The notes: generated by a model not told the origin, from the letters alone. Counted from the stretch's first letter, positions 31,643 to 41,505 are shown. The stretch: 64,000 nucleotides of DNA from PALSA-612 sp963773055 (GCA_963773055.1 CAVYZL010000006.1:1674001-1738000), one strand, 5' to 3'. Translations and numbers: made by a program.

Positions 31643-32473
31643 TCAGGGGCGACGCAAGGTGACGATGCGACTCGTCGCGAGCGGCGTCCATCCGTCCTTG
31701 TCCACGAGGACGACGCGCACGCGCGCCGGTCGCTTGATGCGGACATCGGCAGACGAGACGTAGTCGAGCTTCCCGCGCGTCGCTGGCCACCATCCGAAGC
31801 GCTCCCGGAGCAGGAGCTCGACGAGAAACGGCGCGTAGGGCGTGCTCGGCGTGACCGTCACGCTTACGCCCGTCTTCGTCGGCCTGATCGCGACCTTCCA
31901 GAGGCTGACGAGCAGCCTGCGCGTCTCGCTCACGTCGGCGCCGGACACGGCGCGGTAGTCACCGGTCGAATCGGCCTTCAAGGTCGTCTTCCAGCTTCCG
32001 TCGGGGGCAGGCGTCGCACTCGCGACCGTCGACCACTTCCCGTCGTCCAGCCGCTGGATCCCGACGGCACCCCCTGGGTCTGCCGTTCGTCCGGTGAACT
32101 CGACGAGCTCTCCGACGGGCACAGCAGCCGGCGGCAGCGGGTCCAGCGTCACGCGCCGCACGTCGATCTCGCCCGTGATGCTCGGATGGATGACGCAGTG
32201 GTACGCGTACGCCCCGGCGACGTCGAATCGATGCGCGAAGTGACCGCCGCTGTCGACCGTGCCCGAGTCGAAGAGGCCGCTGTCCGACGTGACGGTGTGG
32301 GTTCGCGTGCTGACGTTCGTCCACGACACGGTCTCGCCCGGGAGGACGTCGATCTGCGACGGCCTGTAGTTCGAGAACTCGATGGTCACCTCCGGTGACG
32401 GTGGCGCCCCGACGCTCGACGGTACGAGGACGACAAGGCCGGCGGCGAGCGCGGCGGCGAGCGCGCGGCTCAC
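31643..32473 (-). CDS. Exported plastocyanin-like cupredoxin with extra Ig-like domains
   Basis: The signal-type N-terminus (ALAAALAAGLVVLVPSSVGA) is followed by a cupredoxin domain: VTIEFSNYRPSQIDVLPGETVSWTN, the copper His in RTHTVTSD, and YHCVIHPSITGEI with Cys and His ligands. The position usually held by the axial Met (HPxM) is Ile here. About 170 further residues look like one or two beta-sandwich domains and end in a basic segment. 276 residues in all. GTG 32473 overlaps the oxidase stop by GTGA. It probably exchanges electrons with, or binds copper beside, the oxidase encoded just upstream. Confidence 0.8.
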   Translation of the reverse strand: MSRALAAALAAGLVVLVPSSVGAPPSPEVTIEFSNYRPSQIDVLPGETVSWTNVSTRTHTVTSDSGLFDSGTVDSGGHFAHRFDVAGAYAYHCVIHPSITGEIDVRRVTLDPLPPAAVPVGELVEFTGRTADPGGAVGIQRLDDGKWSTVASATPAPDGSWKTTLKADSTGDYRAVSGADVSETRRLLVSLWKVAIRPTKTGVSVTVTPSTPYAPFLVELLLRERFGWWPATRGKLDYVSSADVRIKRPARVRVVLVDKDGWTPLATSRIVTLRRP

Positions 32474-33477
32474 GGCGAGACCCGGTAGATGCCGATCATG
32501 CCGCGCATCATGTGATCCTCGACATGGCAGTGGTAGAGCCAGGTCCCTGGCGCATCCTCGGTCCAGCGGATCTTGAAGGACTCCGCCGGCCCCACGGTCT
32601 GCGTGTCGCGGGGAACGCTCCCCGGAGTGAGCCAGCGGTGCCCGTGGACGTGGAACGTGTGGAAGTCCGAGCCCATCGCCATCACGTCCCACTGCACGAC
32701 GTCGCCAACCTTTGCGCGAAACACCGGCGTGTTGCCGACGAACGCGCGGCCGTCGATCGTCATCAGCTTGCCCATCGGCGCAAGCGCGACCTCGAACTCG
32801 TGATCGGGAGCCCGCTCGTTCCGGCCGAGGATCGAGAGCATCCCGTACATGCCGCCGTCGATCGAATCCATCATCGTCGGCGAGTGGTCGTGGTACGGCC
32901 ATACGCCGGCGGAGTCCTCACCGGCCGTCAGCTCGTACGTGTAGCTCTGGCCCGGCTTCACGTTGGCGTCCTTCCCGGAGAAGCCGGGGACATATGCGCC
33001 GTCCGATGTCGGCTTGTAGTGGACGCCGTGGAAATGCATCGAGTGCGGGTCGTTCCTCAACGTGTCCATGTTCTTGAAGTGGATCCGCAGTCGGTCGCCT
33101 ACCCGGGCGCGAATCAGCGGTCCGGGGATCAGCAGCCCGTCGGCGCTGCCTCGGGGCGCGTTGTCGAGCGCTTTGCGCCAGTTCGCCGTGTAGCGGCGGT
33201 AGACGACCGTGTCGAGGATCGTCTCCTCCCTGGGGACCGGCATGCCCGTGATCCCGTCTCGACCGTTCGGCACGACGTTCCACGTCACGGGGACGGCGGC
33301 GATCCAGTAGTCGAGCGTCCGGCCCGGCGGCCGAGCGTCGCTGGACGTGGCGCCTGTGAGGAACGCGACGGCCGCGAGGGCGCAGGCGATCGCCCACACC
33401 CTCGCGATCCGGCTCGCGTTCGAGCGGTTGCTCAGTTGACGTCGATCTCCGCCTGCATCCACGGGTGGATCAGGCAC
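32470..33477 (-). CDS. Two-domain multicopper oxidase (small-laccase-like)
   Basis: All copper motifs are visible: HSMHFHGVH and WPYHDHS in domain 1, then HTFHVHGHRW and WLYHCHVEDHMMRGM in domain 2. The type-1 copper Cys-His-Met set is therefore only in domain 2, with a trinuclear cluster expected at a trimer interface as in small laccases. An export helix (RVWAIACALAAVAFLTG) is near the start. The family oxidises phenols, metals or cuprous copper with oxygen. The start is unclear: GTG 33477 or 33462 overlaps the upstream cupredoxin gene, and a CTG overlapping its TGA also exists. Middle gene of the copper operon. Confidence 0.9.
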   Translation of the reverse strand: MPDPPVDAGGDRRQLSNRSNASRIARVWAIACALAAVAFLTGATSSDARPPGRTLDYWIAAVPVTWNVVPNGRDGITGMPVPREETILDTVVYRRYTANWRKALDNAPRGSADGLLIPGPLIRARVGDRLRIHFKNMDTLRNDPHSMHFHGVHYKPTSDGAYVPGFSGKDANVKPGQSYTYELTAGEDSAGVWPYHDHSPTMMDSIDGGMYGMLSILGRNERAPDHEFEVALAPMGKLMTIDGRAFVGNTPVFRAKVGDVVQWDVMAMGSDFHTFHVHGHRWLTPGSVPRDTQTVGPAESFKIRWTEDAPGTWLYHCHVEDHMMRGMIGIYRVSP

Positions 33478-33992
33478 ATCATCCAGAGCTTCGTGCCGGG
33501 GGCGGCGGTGACGGACAGGTCAATCGACTCGCCCTTCTTGCCCTTGCCCGTGATGCCGGAGTCCCCGGGCTTGTCCACGCTGGGCGGCGTCTGCTGCCCG
33601 ACACCGTCCTCGAGGAACGGGAACTTCGGCGGCGCCTCGCTGTTCGGGTTCGCCCCGTGCGCGATCGCGAGCTTGTTGCAGATGCGGCAGTTGGCCGCCT
33701 GGAGGCCCGTCCTCGGCGCGTCGGCCTTCTTCACGATCGTGAAGGTGTGCGGCCCCTCGTCGGCGGCCATGTTCACGACGTGGACGGTCCCGCCGGACTG
33801 CACCTTGTAAACGTCCCTGTTCCAGCGCAGGTTGTCCTGAAAATACCGGTTGACCTTGATCGCCGGCGGACCAGAGATGGCTTTCACCGTGGTCACCGCC
33901 GTGCGCTGCCCGGTCCCGGCAACGGCACCGCCGGCGACGAAGGTCGCCGCGATTGCTACTCCCGACAAGAAGACAAGCGTTCTGGATCTCAT
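33432..33992 (-). CDS. Exported cupredoxin-like protein
   Basis: The 186 residues begin with a signal peptide (RTLVFLSGVAIAATFVAGGAVAG). The fold is a blue-copper type: VQSGGTVHVVN, His in GPHTFTIV, and KLWMMCLIHPWMQAEI holding Cys, His and axial Met. A second Cys pair, CRIC, sits in a long insertion and may form a disulfide or extra metal site. It is the first gene of the three-gene copper operon. A likely ribosome binding site (AAAGGGTG) and a TATGAC box precede it. Function in copper handling or electron transfer is inferred. Confidence 0.82.
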   Translation of the reverse strand: MRSRTLVFLSGVAIAATFVAGGAVAGTGQRTAVTTVKAISGPPAIKVNRYFQDNLRWNRDVYKVQSGGTVHVVNMAADEGPHTFTIVKKADAPRTGLQAANCRICNKLAIAHGANPNSEAPPKFPFLEDGVGQQTPPSVDKPGDSGITGKGKKGESIDLSVTAAPGTKLWMMCLIHPWMQAEIDVN

Positions 33993-34048
33993 CGCACCCT
34001 TTCCCGGCCGTCTCGCGTTAGCGTCGGCCTTGTCATAGGTCTCTGAAC

Positions 34049-34064
34049 GTCGAGCATGCTCGAC
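34049..34064. promoter_or_regulatory. 16-bp perfect palindrome, candidate operator of the copper operon
   Basis: GTCGAGCATGCTCGAC is a perfect inverted repeat, 57 bases before the start of the first cupredoxin gene. It overlaps where the -35 element would lie relative to the TATGAC box near 34034-34039. A dimeric regulator could bind here. The rest of 33993-34115 holds no gene. Confidence 0.45.
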
Positions 34065-34115
34065 CGGCGGCGTAGCTTATAGCCCGGCCCGGGGTGCTTA
34101 AACCGGGTACCGCAG

Positions 34116-36080
<1,965 letters not shown>

Positions 36081-36149
36081 CCAGAAATCTCCTGCAGATC
36101 AGCGTAGCAGCCAGGCTTTTCTCGCCCAGCAGACGGGATCGTCCGCTGG

Positions 36150-36713
36150 TTAGGCGCCTTCGGGAACGAGATCTTCGCTCAATACGCCGACGTACGGCAG
36201 GTTCCTGTAACGCTCGGCGAAGTCGAGGCCGTATCCGATCACGAACTTGTTCGGTATCTCGAAGCCGATCCAGCGGACAGGCACCTCGATCTCTCTCCTG
36301 GCGGGCTTCGTCATCAGCGCACAGACCTCGAGCGACGCGGGCTCGCGCGACTCGAGGTTCCGGATCAAGTAGGAGAGCGTCAGCCCCGAGTCGACGATGT
36401 CCTCGACGACGAGCACGTGGCGGCCCTCGATGTTGATGTCGAGGTCCTTGAGGATCCGCACGACGCCGGACGAGTCGGTGGACGCGCCGTAGCTCGTGAT
36501 CGCCATGAAGTCGACCTCGCAGGGAACCGCGACGTGGCGCATCAGGTCGGCCATGAAGAACACGGCGCCCTTGAGCACGCCCACCAGCAGCAGATCGCGG
36601 CCGGAGTAGAACCCGGAGATCTCCTCGCCCAGCTCCGCGACCCGTGCGCGGAGCGACTCGGCGTCGATCAGGACCTCACCAACCCCACGTTCGAGCTCGG
36701 TCGTCTGGCTCAC
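36150..36713 (-). CDS. hpt: Hypoxanthine phosphoribosyltransferase
   Basis: Hpt makes IMP (or GMP) from the free base and PRPP. The 187 residues include LLVGVLKGAVFFMADLMR, SYGASTDSSG, the PRPP-binding signature VLVVEDIVDSGLTL and the purine-binding region KFVIGYGLDFAERYRNLPYVGVL. GTG 36713 overlaps the tilS stop by GTGA, giving a coupled pair as in other actinobacteria. An alternative role for guanine is possible within the family. Confidence 0.95.
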   Translation of the reverse strand: MSQTTELERGVGEVLIDAESLRARVAELGEEISGFYSGRDLLLVGVLKGAVFFMADLMRHVAVPCEVDFMAITSYGASTDSSGVVRILKDLDINIEGRHVLVVEDIVDSGLTLSYLIRNLESREPASLEVCALMTKPARREIEVPVRWIGFEIPNKFVIGYGLDFAERYRNLPYVGVLSEDLVPEGA

Positions 36714-37705
36714 CCGGCCTCCGAGGTGGGAACGGCGCGCACCCCTGGAGTTTCCACGATTCCGGGGATCGCGACAACCTCGTCCCCTCGCACGACGACG
36801 GGCCAGGCCGCGCGCTGCCGTCTCGGAACCTTCGCGTCGGTGAAGATGTCCTGCACCTTCCGGGTCCGGCCGGCGAGACGGTCGCCAGCTCGCCAGGGTC
36901 TGACGACGAGGCCCGGCAGGTCCGACGCGATCGTCCAGCGGCCGACGGTCACCGGCCCTCGCTCGAGCGTCAGCGCGCCGTATTCCCGCACCGCGCGGAT
37001 GCCGCGGCCGAGATCTGCCTCCTGCGTGCCGTCCGTCGACGCGAGCAGGTCGAGCAGGGTCCGCTCGAGCGTGCGCGGCAGGCGCGGTTCGCCTTCCTGC
37101 TCGGCCAGCGCGAGCAGGTTCGCCCGCGCGCGAGGCTCGATCCCCTCGAGCAGCGGCATCAGCTCGCCGCGGATCCGACCGCGAATCGTCGTCGGGTTCG
37201 ACGAGTCCCGGCGCGGCTCGATACCGACCGTACGGCAGTACTCCTCGGTCTCCTCGCGCCAGAGCCGAAGCAGCGGCCGTACGATCCCGTCTTCGCGGCG
37301 GCGCTTGATCCCACCGGGCCGTCCGCTCGAGAGCAACCGATAGAGAACGGTCTCGACCTGATCCGACGCAGTGTGTCCGGTCGCGCGCAGCCGGTCGTGG
37401 GCGTACCCATACCGGAGGTCCCGCAGCGCCGCCTCCGATTCGGCCGGCGGCGCGACCACGACCTCCGCTCCGAACGTCTCGCGGCAGAAGCGCGCGTCCG
37501 CCTGGGACTCCTCTCCACGGAGCCCGTGATCGACGTGCAGCGCCGACGCGCGATACCCGAGCTCGGTGAGCACGTGCCAGAGGCACGTCGAGTCGGGCCC
37601 TCCCGAGACGAGGCACGTCACTTCGCCGCCGGGCTCGATGAGATCGTGCCCGCGAATCAACCGTTCCACCCTGCTCCTGAGAGCCCGCGCGTCCACGACC
37701 GTCAT
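36710..37705 (-). CDS. tilS: tRNA(Ile)-lysidine synthase
   Basis: TilS attaches lysine to C34 of a minor tRNA-Ile so that it reads AUA. The 331 residues open with the PP-loop CLVSGGPDSTCLW, then ALHVDHGLRGEESQADARFC, GHTASDQVETVLYRLLSSGRPGG and RPLL, all conserved in the N-terminal catalytic domain. The C-terminal part (VRPWRAGDRLAGRTRKVQDIFTDAKVP) matches the TilS C-domain signature. ATG 37705 starts just 9 bases after a strong hairpin, so the transcript probably begins between the hairpin and the gene, or is leaderless. Confidence 0.93.
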   Translation of the reverse strand: MTVVDARALRSRVERLIRGHDLIEPGGEVTCLVSGGPDSTCLWHVLTELGYRASALHVDHGLRGEESQADARFCRETFGAEVVVAPPAESEAALRDLRYGYAHDRLRATGHTASDQVETVLYRLLSSGRPGGIKRRREDGIVRPLLRLWREETEEYCRTVGIEPRRDSSNPTTIRGRIRGELMPLLEGIEPRARANLLALAEQEGEPRLPRTLERTLLDLLASTDGTQEADLGRGIRAVREYGALTLERGPVTVGRWTIASDLPGLVVRPWRAGDRLAGRTRKVQDIFTDAKVPRRQRAAWPVVVRGDEVVAIPGIVETPGVRAVPTSEAG

Positions 37706-37714
37706 TCTGAACGA

Positions 37715-37742
37715 CGACGGCCCGGCTTTCGCCGGGCCGTCG
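37715..37742 (-). terminator. Strong hairpin, probable terminator of the secreted-protein gene
   Basis: A 12-bp perfect stem (CGACGGCCCGGC with its complement) is closed by a 4-base loop (GAAA on the minus strand). It lies between the stop of the gene at 37763 and the tilS start. No long T run follows. Confidence 0.7.
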
Positions 37743-37762
37743 AAGAAGCGATGAAGCGCGTG

Positions 37763-38335
37763 CTAGTCGCGGTTCGCCAAGCTGCCGCTGGCGCCCGGCG
37801 GTGGCGGCTGCTGCACGCCGCCGATCGTCACCGTGAGCGCGTAGGGGCACGGCAGGATGCCGCCCTCAGCTTCGTTGTCGACCGCGCCGACGACCACGTC
37901 GAACGACTGGCCGCCTGCGACCGGGAAGGAGAAGCTCTGCGTCGTATCGCTCGCGCCGAAGTCGCCCAGGTAGTTGAGGCTCGGATCGGCGAAGCTGAAC
38001 GACGAGTATGCAACCGCGAGCGCGTTGTCCCCGACGCTGTTCACGCACGCCTGCCGCAGGAAGACGTGCCCGCACTTCGAGGCGGACGAGCTGTTCTTGA
38101 ACGAGTACTTGTCGTACGAGCGGGTCGCCCCTCCGTCGTCGAAGATGCCGGGGTTCACCTTCGTCCCGTGGCAGTCCTGCGGCCCCCCGCCCCGGAACAG
38201 GCGGTCGTGCATCTGCCTGTCGTAGTGGCTGAGCGTCCCGGTCGCCGTCACGGCCGACAGAGCGACCGGAACTGCGATCGCTAGTGCGGCGATGACGGCC
38301 CCGCCGAGCGCGAGCCGTTTGCGGCTGAACATCAT
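37763..38335 (-). CDS. Secreted protein of unknown function
   Basis: The 190 residues begin MFSRKRLALGGAVIAALAIAVPVALSA in outline, a clear signal peptide. The mature part has four Cys (QDCHG, SKCGHVFLRQACVN, LPCPY), which could pair as disulfides. The beta-rich stretch SFSFPVAGGQSFDVVVGAV resembles pre-peptidase or P-type sandwich domains of secreted proteins, and a short proline run is near the end. I do not recognise the family. A strong ribosome binding site (GAGGAGGT) precedes the double ATG, so this is a leadered and probably well-expressed gene, standing alone with its own terminator. Confidence 0.75.
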   Translation of the reverse strand: MMFSRKRLALGGAVIAALAIAVPVALSAVTATGTLSHYDRQMHDRLFRGGGPQDCHGTKVNPGIFDDGGATRSYDKYSFKNSSSASKCGHVFLRQACVNSVGDNALAVAYSSFSFADPSLNYLGDFGASDTTQSFSFPVAGGQSFDVVVGAVDNEAEGGILPCPYALTVTIGGVQQPPPPGASGSLANRD

Positions 38336-38458
38336 GTGTACCTCCTCGATTCGACCACTCAGGGTCGTATCGACGTTGACTGATGGCTTCGTGAGTGTGC
38401 GGACCACCCATTGCGCCGTCAAATCGCGCTTTCCTGCTTTCGTGCCTCCTCGACCGTC

Positions 38459-38464
38459 TAGCCT
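38459..38464 (+). promoter_or_regulatory. -10 box of the PPOX gene (leaderless type)
   Basis: TAGCCT lies 6 bases before the GTG at 38471. The 38336-38458 gap holds only the divergent upstream regions. Confidence 0.45.
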
Positions 38465-38470
38465 GGTGAG

Positions 38471-38887
38471 GTGATCGACGAGACGACGGAGTTCGGCGGC
38501 CGCGCGGCGCGGCGTCTCCGTGAGGAGCACGTGGCGTGGCTGACGACCGTTTCGCCCGCCGGCGCCCCAGTACCCGTCCCTGTCTGGTTCCTCTGGGATG
38601 GCGCGGAGAGCATCCTCCTCTACAGCAGGCCGGACACGCCAAAGCTTCGTAACATCACGCAGAATCCTCGCGTGACGCTCAACCTCGACGGCAACGGCCG
38701 CGGCGGTGACATCGTCGTCTGCCAGGGTCGGGCGGGCGTATCCGACGACCCGCCTGCGCACGAAGTGCCCGAGTACGTCGAGAAGTACGCGGCCTTCGTC
38801 GAGCGGAACGGCTGGACACCGGCGTCGTTCGCCGCCGACTACTCCGTGCCCGTGCGGATCACGATCGCCCGTCTCCGCGGGCACTAG
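38471..38887 (+). CDS. PPOX-class, probably F420-dependent, oxidoreductase
   Basis: This 138-residue split-barrel flavin/deazaflavin protein contains RLREEHVAWLTTVSPAGAPVPVPVWFLWDG, LLYSRPDTPKLRNITQNPRVTLNLDG and VVCQGRAGVSDDP. The arrangement matches the TIGR03667-like group (Rv3369 type) of actinobacterial PPOX proteins believed to use coenzyme F420. Substrate unknown. GTG 38471 starts just before the conserved region and has a leaderless promoter. It stands alone between divergent and convergent neighbours. Confidence 0.8.
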   Translation: MIDETTEFGGRAARRLREEHVAWLTTVSPAGAPVPVPVWFLWDGAESILLYSRPDTPKLRNITQNPRVTLNLDGNGRGGDIVVCQGRAGVSDDPPAHEVPEYVEKYAAFVERNGWTPASFAADYSVPVRITIARLRGH

Positions 38888-38911
38888 GCCTACGTTGAGC
38901 GTCGAGGAGCG

Positions 38912-39700
38912 TCACAGGATGAGAGTGCGGTAGGACAGCACTCGTCGCATCCCGATCCGCTCGTAGAGATGGATGGCGGCCGCGTTGTCGGCGCGGACGA
39001 AGAGGCAGACGCGAGGTACGCTCGCGATCAGCCGGTTACAGAGATCGCGCAGGCCGCGCTGGCCGTAACCACGTCCCCGAGCGTCCGGGTCGACCCATAC
39101 TTGCTGCAGCTGGACCGCGTGCGGTGTCCAGGCAGAGGCCTCTGCCTTGAATAGGATCGTGTCGCCCTCCGTCCAGAGCCACGACCGCCCCTCGTCGATC
39201 TGCGACCGCGTGCGCCAGCGAAAGCCGTCGGGATCGCTCGCGAGCGGATCGACGCCGACCTCCTGAGCGTACGCTCGGGCGCAGACGGGCAGCAGCAGAT
39301 CGAGATCGTCGCGCGTCGCCGGCCGCAGGCCCGTGTCTCCGGGCTCGACCCTCTCCTCCAGGACGTAGACGGGCTGGCCGGGCCGATCCTCTCGCGGGTC
39401 GGGCAGGACCGCGGCAGCTGCGTCCCACAGGTCAGAGACGGCGCGCTCCTCGCCGATAACCATGCTCGCCCGGCTCGCCGCAGCCACGGCGGCGAGCCCG
39501 CCGCAACCTTCGCCCGACGGAACGATGTTCGCGCCGACATGGCAGAGGGCGACCAGCCGACCGTTCGCGCGGAGCCCGGCGAACCGCCCGATCGAACGCC
39601 GGGCCGCATCTTCCAGGTAGACGCGCTCGATCGGATCCTCGCGGCAGAAGTCGAGGATCTCGTCGACGGAGGGCCGACAGATGCGCGGTGCCCGGAACAT
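38912..39700 (-). CDS. GNAT-family N-acetyltransferase with N-terminal DUF4081-like domain
   Basis: The 262 residues have an N-terminal region (DPIERVYLEDAARRSIGRFAG, LCHVGANIVPSG) resembling the DUF4081 domain attached to many actinobacterial acetyltransferases. The C-terminal GNAT fold follows, with the acetyl-CoA loop VWVDPDARGRGYGQRGL (R-G-x-G-x-G/A) and AAIHLYERIGMRRV. It transfers acetyl to an unknown amine. ATG 39700 is only 15-24 bases from the divergent deoD start. The domain name is from memory; the GNAT assignment is firm. Confidence 0.82.
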   Translation of the reverse strand: MFRAPRICRPSVDEILDFCREDPIERVYLEDAARRSIGRFAGLRANGRLVALCHVGANIVPSGEGCGGLAAVAAASRASMVIGEERAVSDLWDAAAAVLPDPREDRPGQPVYVLEERVEPGDTGLRPATRDDLDLLLPVCARAYAQEVGVDPLASDPDGFRWRTRSQIDEGRSWLWTEGDTILFKAEASAWTPHAVQLQQVWVDPDARGRGYGQRGLRDLCNRLIASVPRVCLFVRADNAAAIHLYERIGMRRVLSYRTLIL

Positions 39701-39724
39701 CCGCTGTGAAAGAGTATGTCGTCG

Positions 39725-40435
39725 ATGCCGATTCACCTCCGAGCCGAGCCCGGCGACTACGCCGAGGCGTGTTTGCTTCCCGGGGACCCGCTCCGCGCGC
39801 AGTACATCGCCGAGACGTTCTTCGAGGACGCGCGGGAGGTGAACCGCGAGCGAGGCATGCTCGGCTTCACGGGCGTCTTCCGCGGACGGCCCGTGTCCGT
39901 GCAGGCGAGCGGGATGGGCTGCCCGTCGGCCGCGATCGTGATCGAGGAGCTGGGGATGCTCGGCGTCAAGCGCATCCTGCGCGTCGGGACCTGCGGCGGG
40001 CTCCAGCCCGACATGGCGCTCGGCGACCTGATCGTCGCGATCAGCGCGATTCCCGCTGACTCGACAGCGACCCATCTCGTCCCCGAGCCGCACACCCCGA
40101 CCGCCGACTGGCAGCTCGTACACGGCGCCGTGCACGCTGCGAAGGAGCTTGGCAAGCCGGTGCGCGTCGGCCCGATCGTCTCGAGCGACCTCTTCTACAA
40201 CCCGGACGACGGCCAGTACGCCCGCTGGTCGGCGCGAGGGATCCTGGCGGTCGAGATGGAAGCGGCCGTGCTGTTCACGCTCGGAGCGTTGAAGGGGATT
40301 CAGGCCGGCTGCCTGCTGACAGTCTCGGACGTCGTCGTCGAAGGCGAGTTCGTACGCATCTCGGACGAGGAGATGCGCGCGGCCGTCGACCAGATGACCG
40401 AGCTCGCGCTGACGACGGTCACGGCGGACCATTAG
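39725..40435 (+). CDS. deoD: Purine-nucleoside phosphorylase, DeoD type
   Basis: The enzyme splits purine nucleosides with phosphate to base and ribose-1-phosphate. The 236 residues start MPIHLRAEPGDYAEACLLPGDPLRA in outline and contain GFTGVFRGRPVSVQASGMGCPS, ILRVGTCGGLQPDM (phosphate/ribose site), AVEMEAAVLFTLG and the catalytic Asp region CLLTVSDVV. I chose ATG 39725, which aligns with family starts; ATG 39716 is also possible. Its last codons overlap the lipid kinase gene (ATTAG). Purine salvage links it loosely with hpt and with the candidate purine operon at the right edge. Confidence 0.93.
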   Translation: MPIHLRAEPGDYAEACLLPGDPLRAQYIAETFFEDAREVNRERGMLGFTGVFRGRPVSVQASGMGCPSAAIVIEELGMLGVKRILRVGTCGGLQPDMALGDLIVAISAIPADSTATHLVPEPHTPTADWQLVHGAVHAAKELGKPVRVGPIVSSDLFYNPDDGQYARWSARGILAVEMEAAVLFTLGALKGIQAGCLLTVSDVVVEGEFVRISDEEMRAAVDQMTELALTTVTADH

Positions 40436-41342
40436 CTCCGGCACCGTCTTTCTCGTCAATCCGGCGTCGGCCGGCGGCTCGACGGGAAAGCGCTGGCCAG
40501 AGATCGCACGGCGCGCAGCTGAGCTCGGCCTCGAGGGCGACGCGCTCTTCTCCGAGGCGCGACTCCATCTCCGGGAGCTCGCGCACGATGCCGTCGCGGG
40601 CGGTGCGACGCTGCTCGTCGCGGTGGGTGGCGACGGCACGGTGAACGAGGTCGTCAATGGCCTCGTCGGCACGACCGGCGCCGATCTCGCTGTGATCCCG
40701 CGCGGCACGGGCGTCGACTTCGTCCGAACGTTCGGCATCCCGTCGAAGCTCGAGGGCGCGGTTGCGGCCGCCGTCTCGGGCGGGGTGCGCACGATCGACC
40801 TCGGACGCTGCACGTATCGCGCGTGGAGCGGCACGGACGAGGAGTCGTGCTTCGCGAACGTCGCGAGCTCGGGCATGAGCGGCGCGATCGCGAAGCGGGT
40901 CAACGAGTCCGAGCACGGGCTTGCCAAGGCCTCGTACCTGATGGCCACGCTGTCGGTGTTCGCGCGGTGGCAGAACACCGAGGTGCGCGTCTCGGTCGAC
41001 GGCGAGGATCGGAGCGGCCCGATGCACGACGTGATCGTCGCCAACTGCCGCTACTTCGGAGCCGGAATGAAGATCTGCCCGGACGCGGAGCCGGACGACG
41101 GGCTCTTCGACACGCTGCTGATCGGCGACGTCACGAAGCGAGATCTCGTGCGAACGATGCCGAAGATCTACCGCGGGACGCACCTCCCGCATCCGAAGGC
41201 GGAGCTGCTGCGCGGCGCCGTCGTCACGGTCGATGCCGATGTCCACCTGCCCGTCGAGCTCGACGGCGAGCAGCCCGGAACGACGCCTGCGCGCTTCGAC
41301 GTGCTGCCGAAGGCGCTCCGCCTGCGCGTGCCGCGGCTCTAG
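40431..41342 (+). CDS. Diacylglycerol/sphingosine-kinase-family lipid kinase without a standard start codon
   Basis: The catalytic domain is clear: TVFLVNPASAGGSTGKRW, LLVAVGGDGTVNEVVNGL (GGDGT signature), LAVIPRGTGVDFVRTFG, then GAGMKICPDAEPDDGLFDTLLIG. About 303 residues give normal length. Between the in-frame TGA at 40410 and the conserved FLVNP segment there is no ATG, GTG or TTG. The first such codon is GTG 40620, already inside the GGDGT motif. The likely start is ATT 40431, overlapping the deoD stop as ATTAG, or a base is wrong here. It probably phosphorylates a membrane lipid such as diacylglycerol, using ATP. Confidence 0.85.
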   Translation: MSSGTVFLVNPASAGGSTGKRWPEIARRAAELGLEGDALFSEARLHLRELAHDAVAGGATLLVAVGGDGTVNEVVNGLVGTTGADLAVIPRGTGVDFVRTFGIPSKLEGAVAAAVSGGVRTIDLGRCTYRAWSGTDEESCFANVASSGMSGAIAKRVNESEHGLAKASYLMATLSVFARWQNTEVRVSVDGEDRSGPMHDVIVANCRYFGAGMKICPDAEPDDGLFDTLLIGDVTKRDLVRTMPKIYRGTHLPHPKAELLRGAVVTVDADVHLPVELDGEQPGTTPARFDVLPKALRLRVPRL

Positions 41343-41505
41343 GAGGCCTTGGCGGAACGGTGCTCGTCGCCGGGGCGCGATCGACGCTGTGATCGCCAGG
41401 ACGCAGGGAGCCTCAATAGTGAAGAACTATTGGGGCGACTGAGGACGAAGCGAGCGCAACGTCGAGCGCGCCCCGGCGACTCAGCCACTGTTTCGCCAAG
41501 GCCTC
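41343..41505. mobile_element. MITE-like element: long imperfect palindrome flanked by CTAG
   Basis: The two arms pair along about 80 bases around a centre at 41423. The outer 16 bases are a perfect inverted repeat (CTAGGAGGCCTTGGCG at 41339 and its complement ending at 41509). A 14-base perfect block follows (41366-41379 with 41467-41480), then a looser section and an inner perfect 7-bp stem (41414-41420 with 41426-41432). CTAG stands at both ends and could be a 4-bp target duplication of the YTAR type made by IS5-group transposases. It encodes no protein. It separates two convergent genes whose stop codons lie in the two CTAGs. A bidirectional terminator function is an alternative. Confidence 0.6.
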
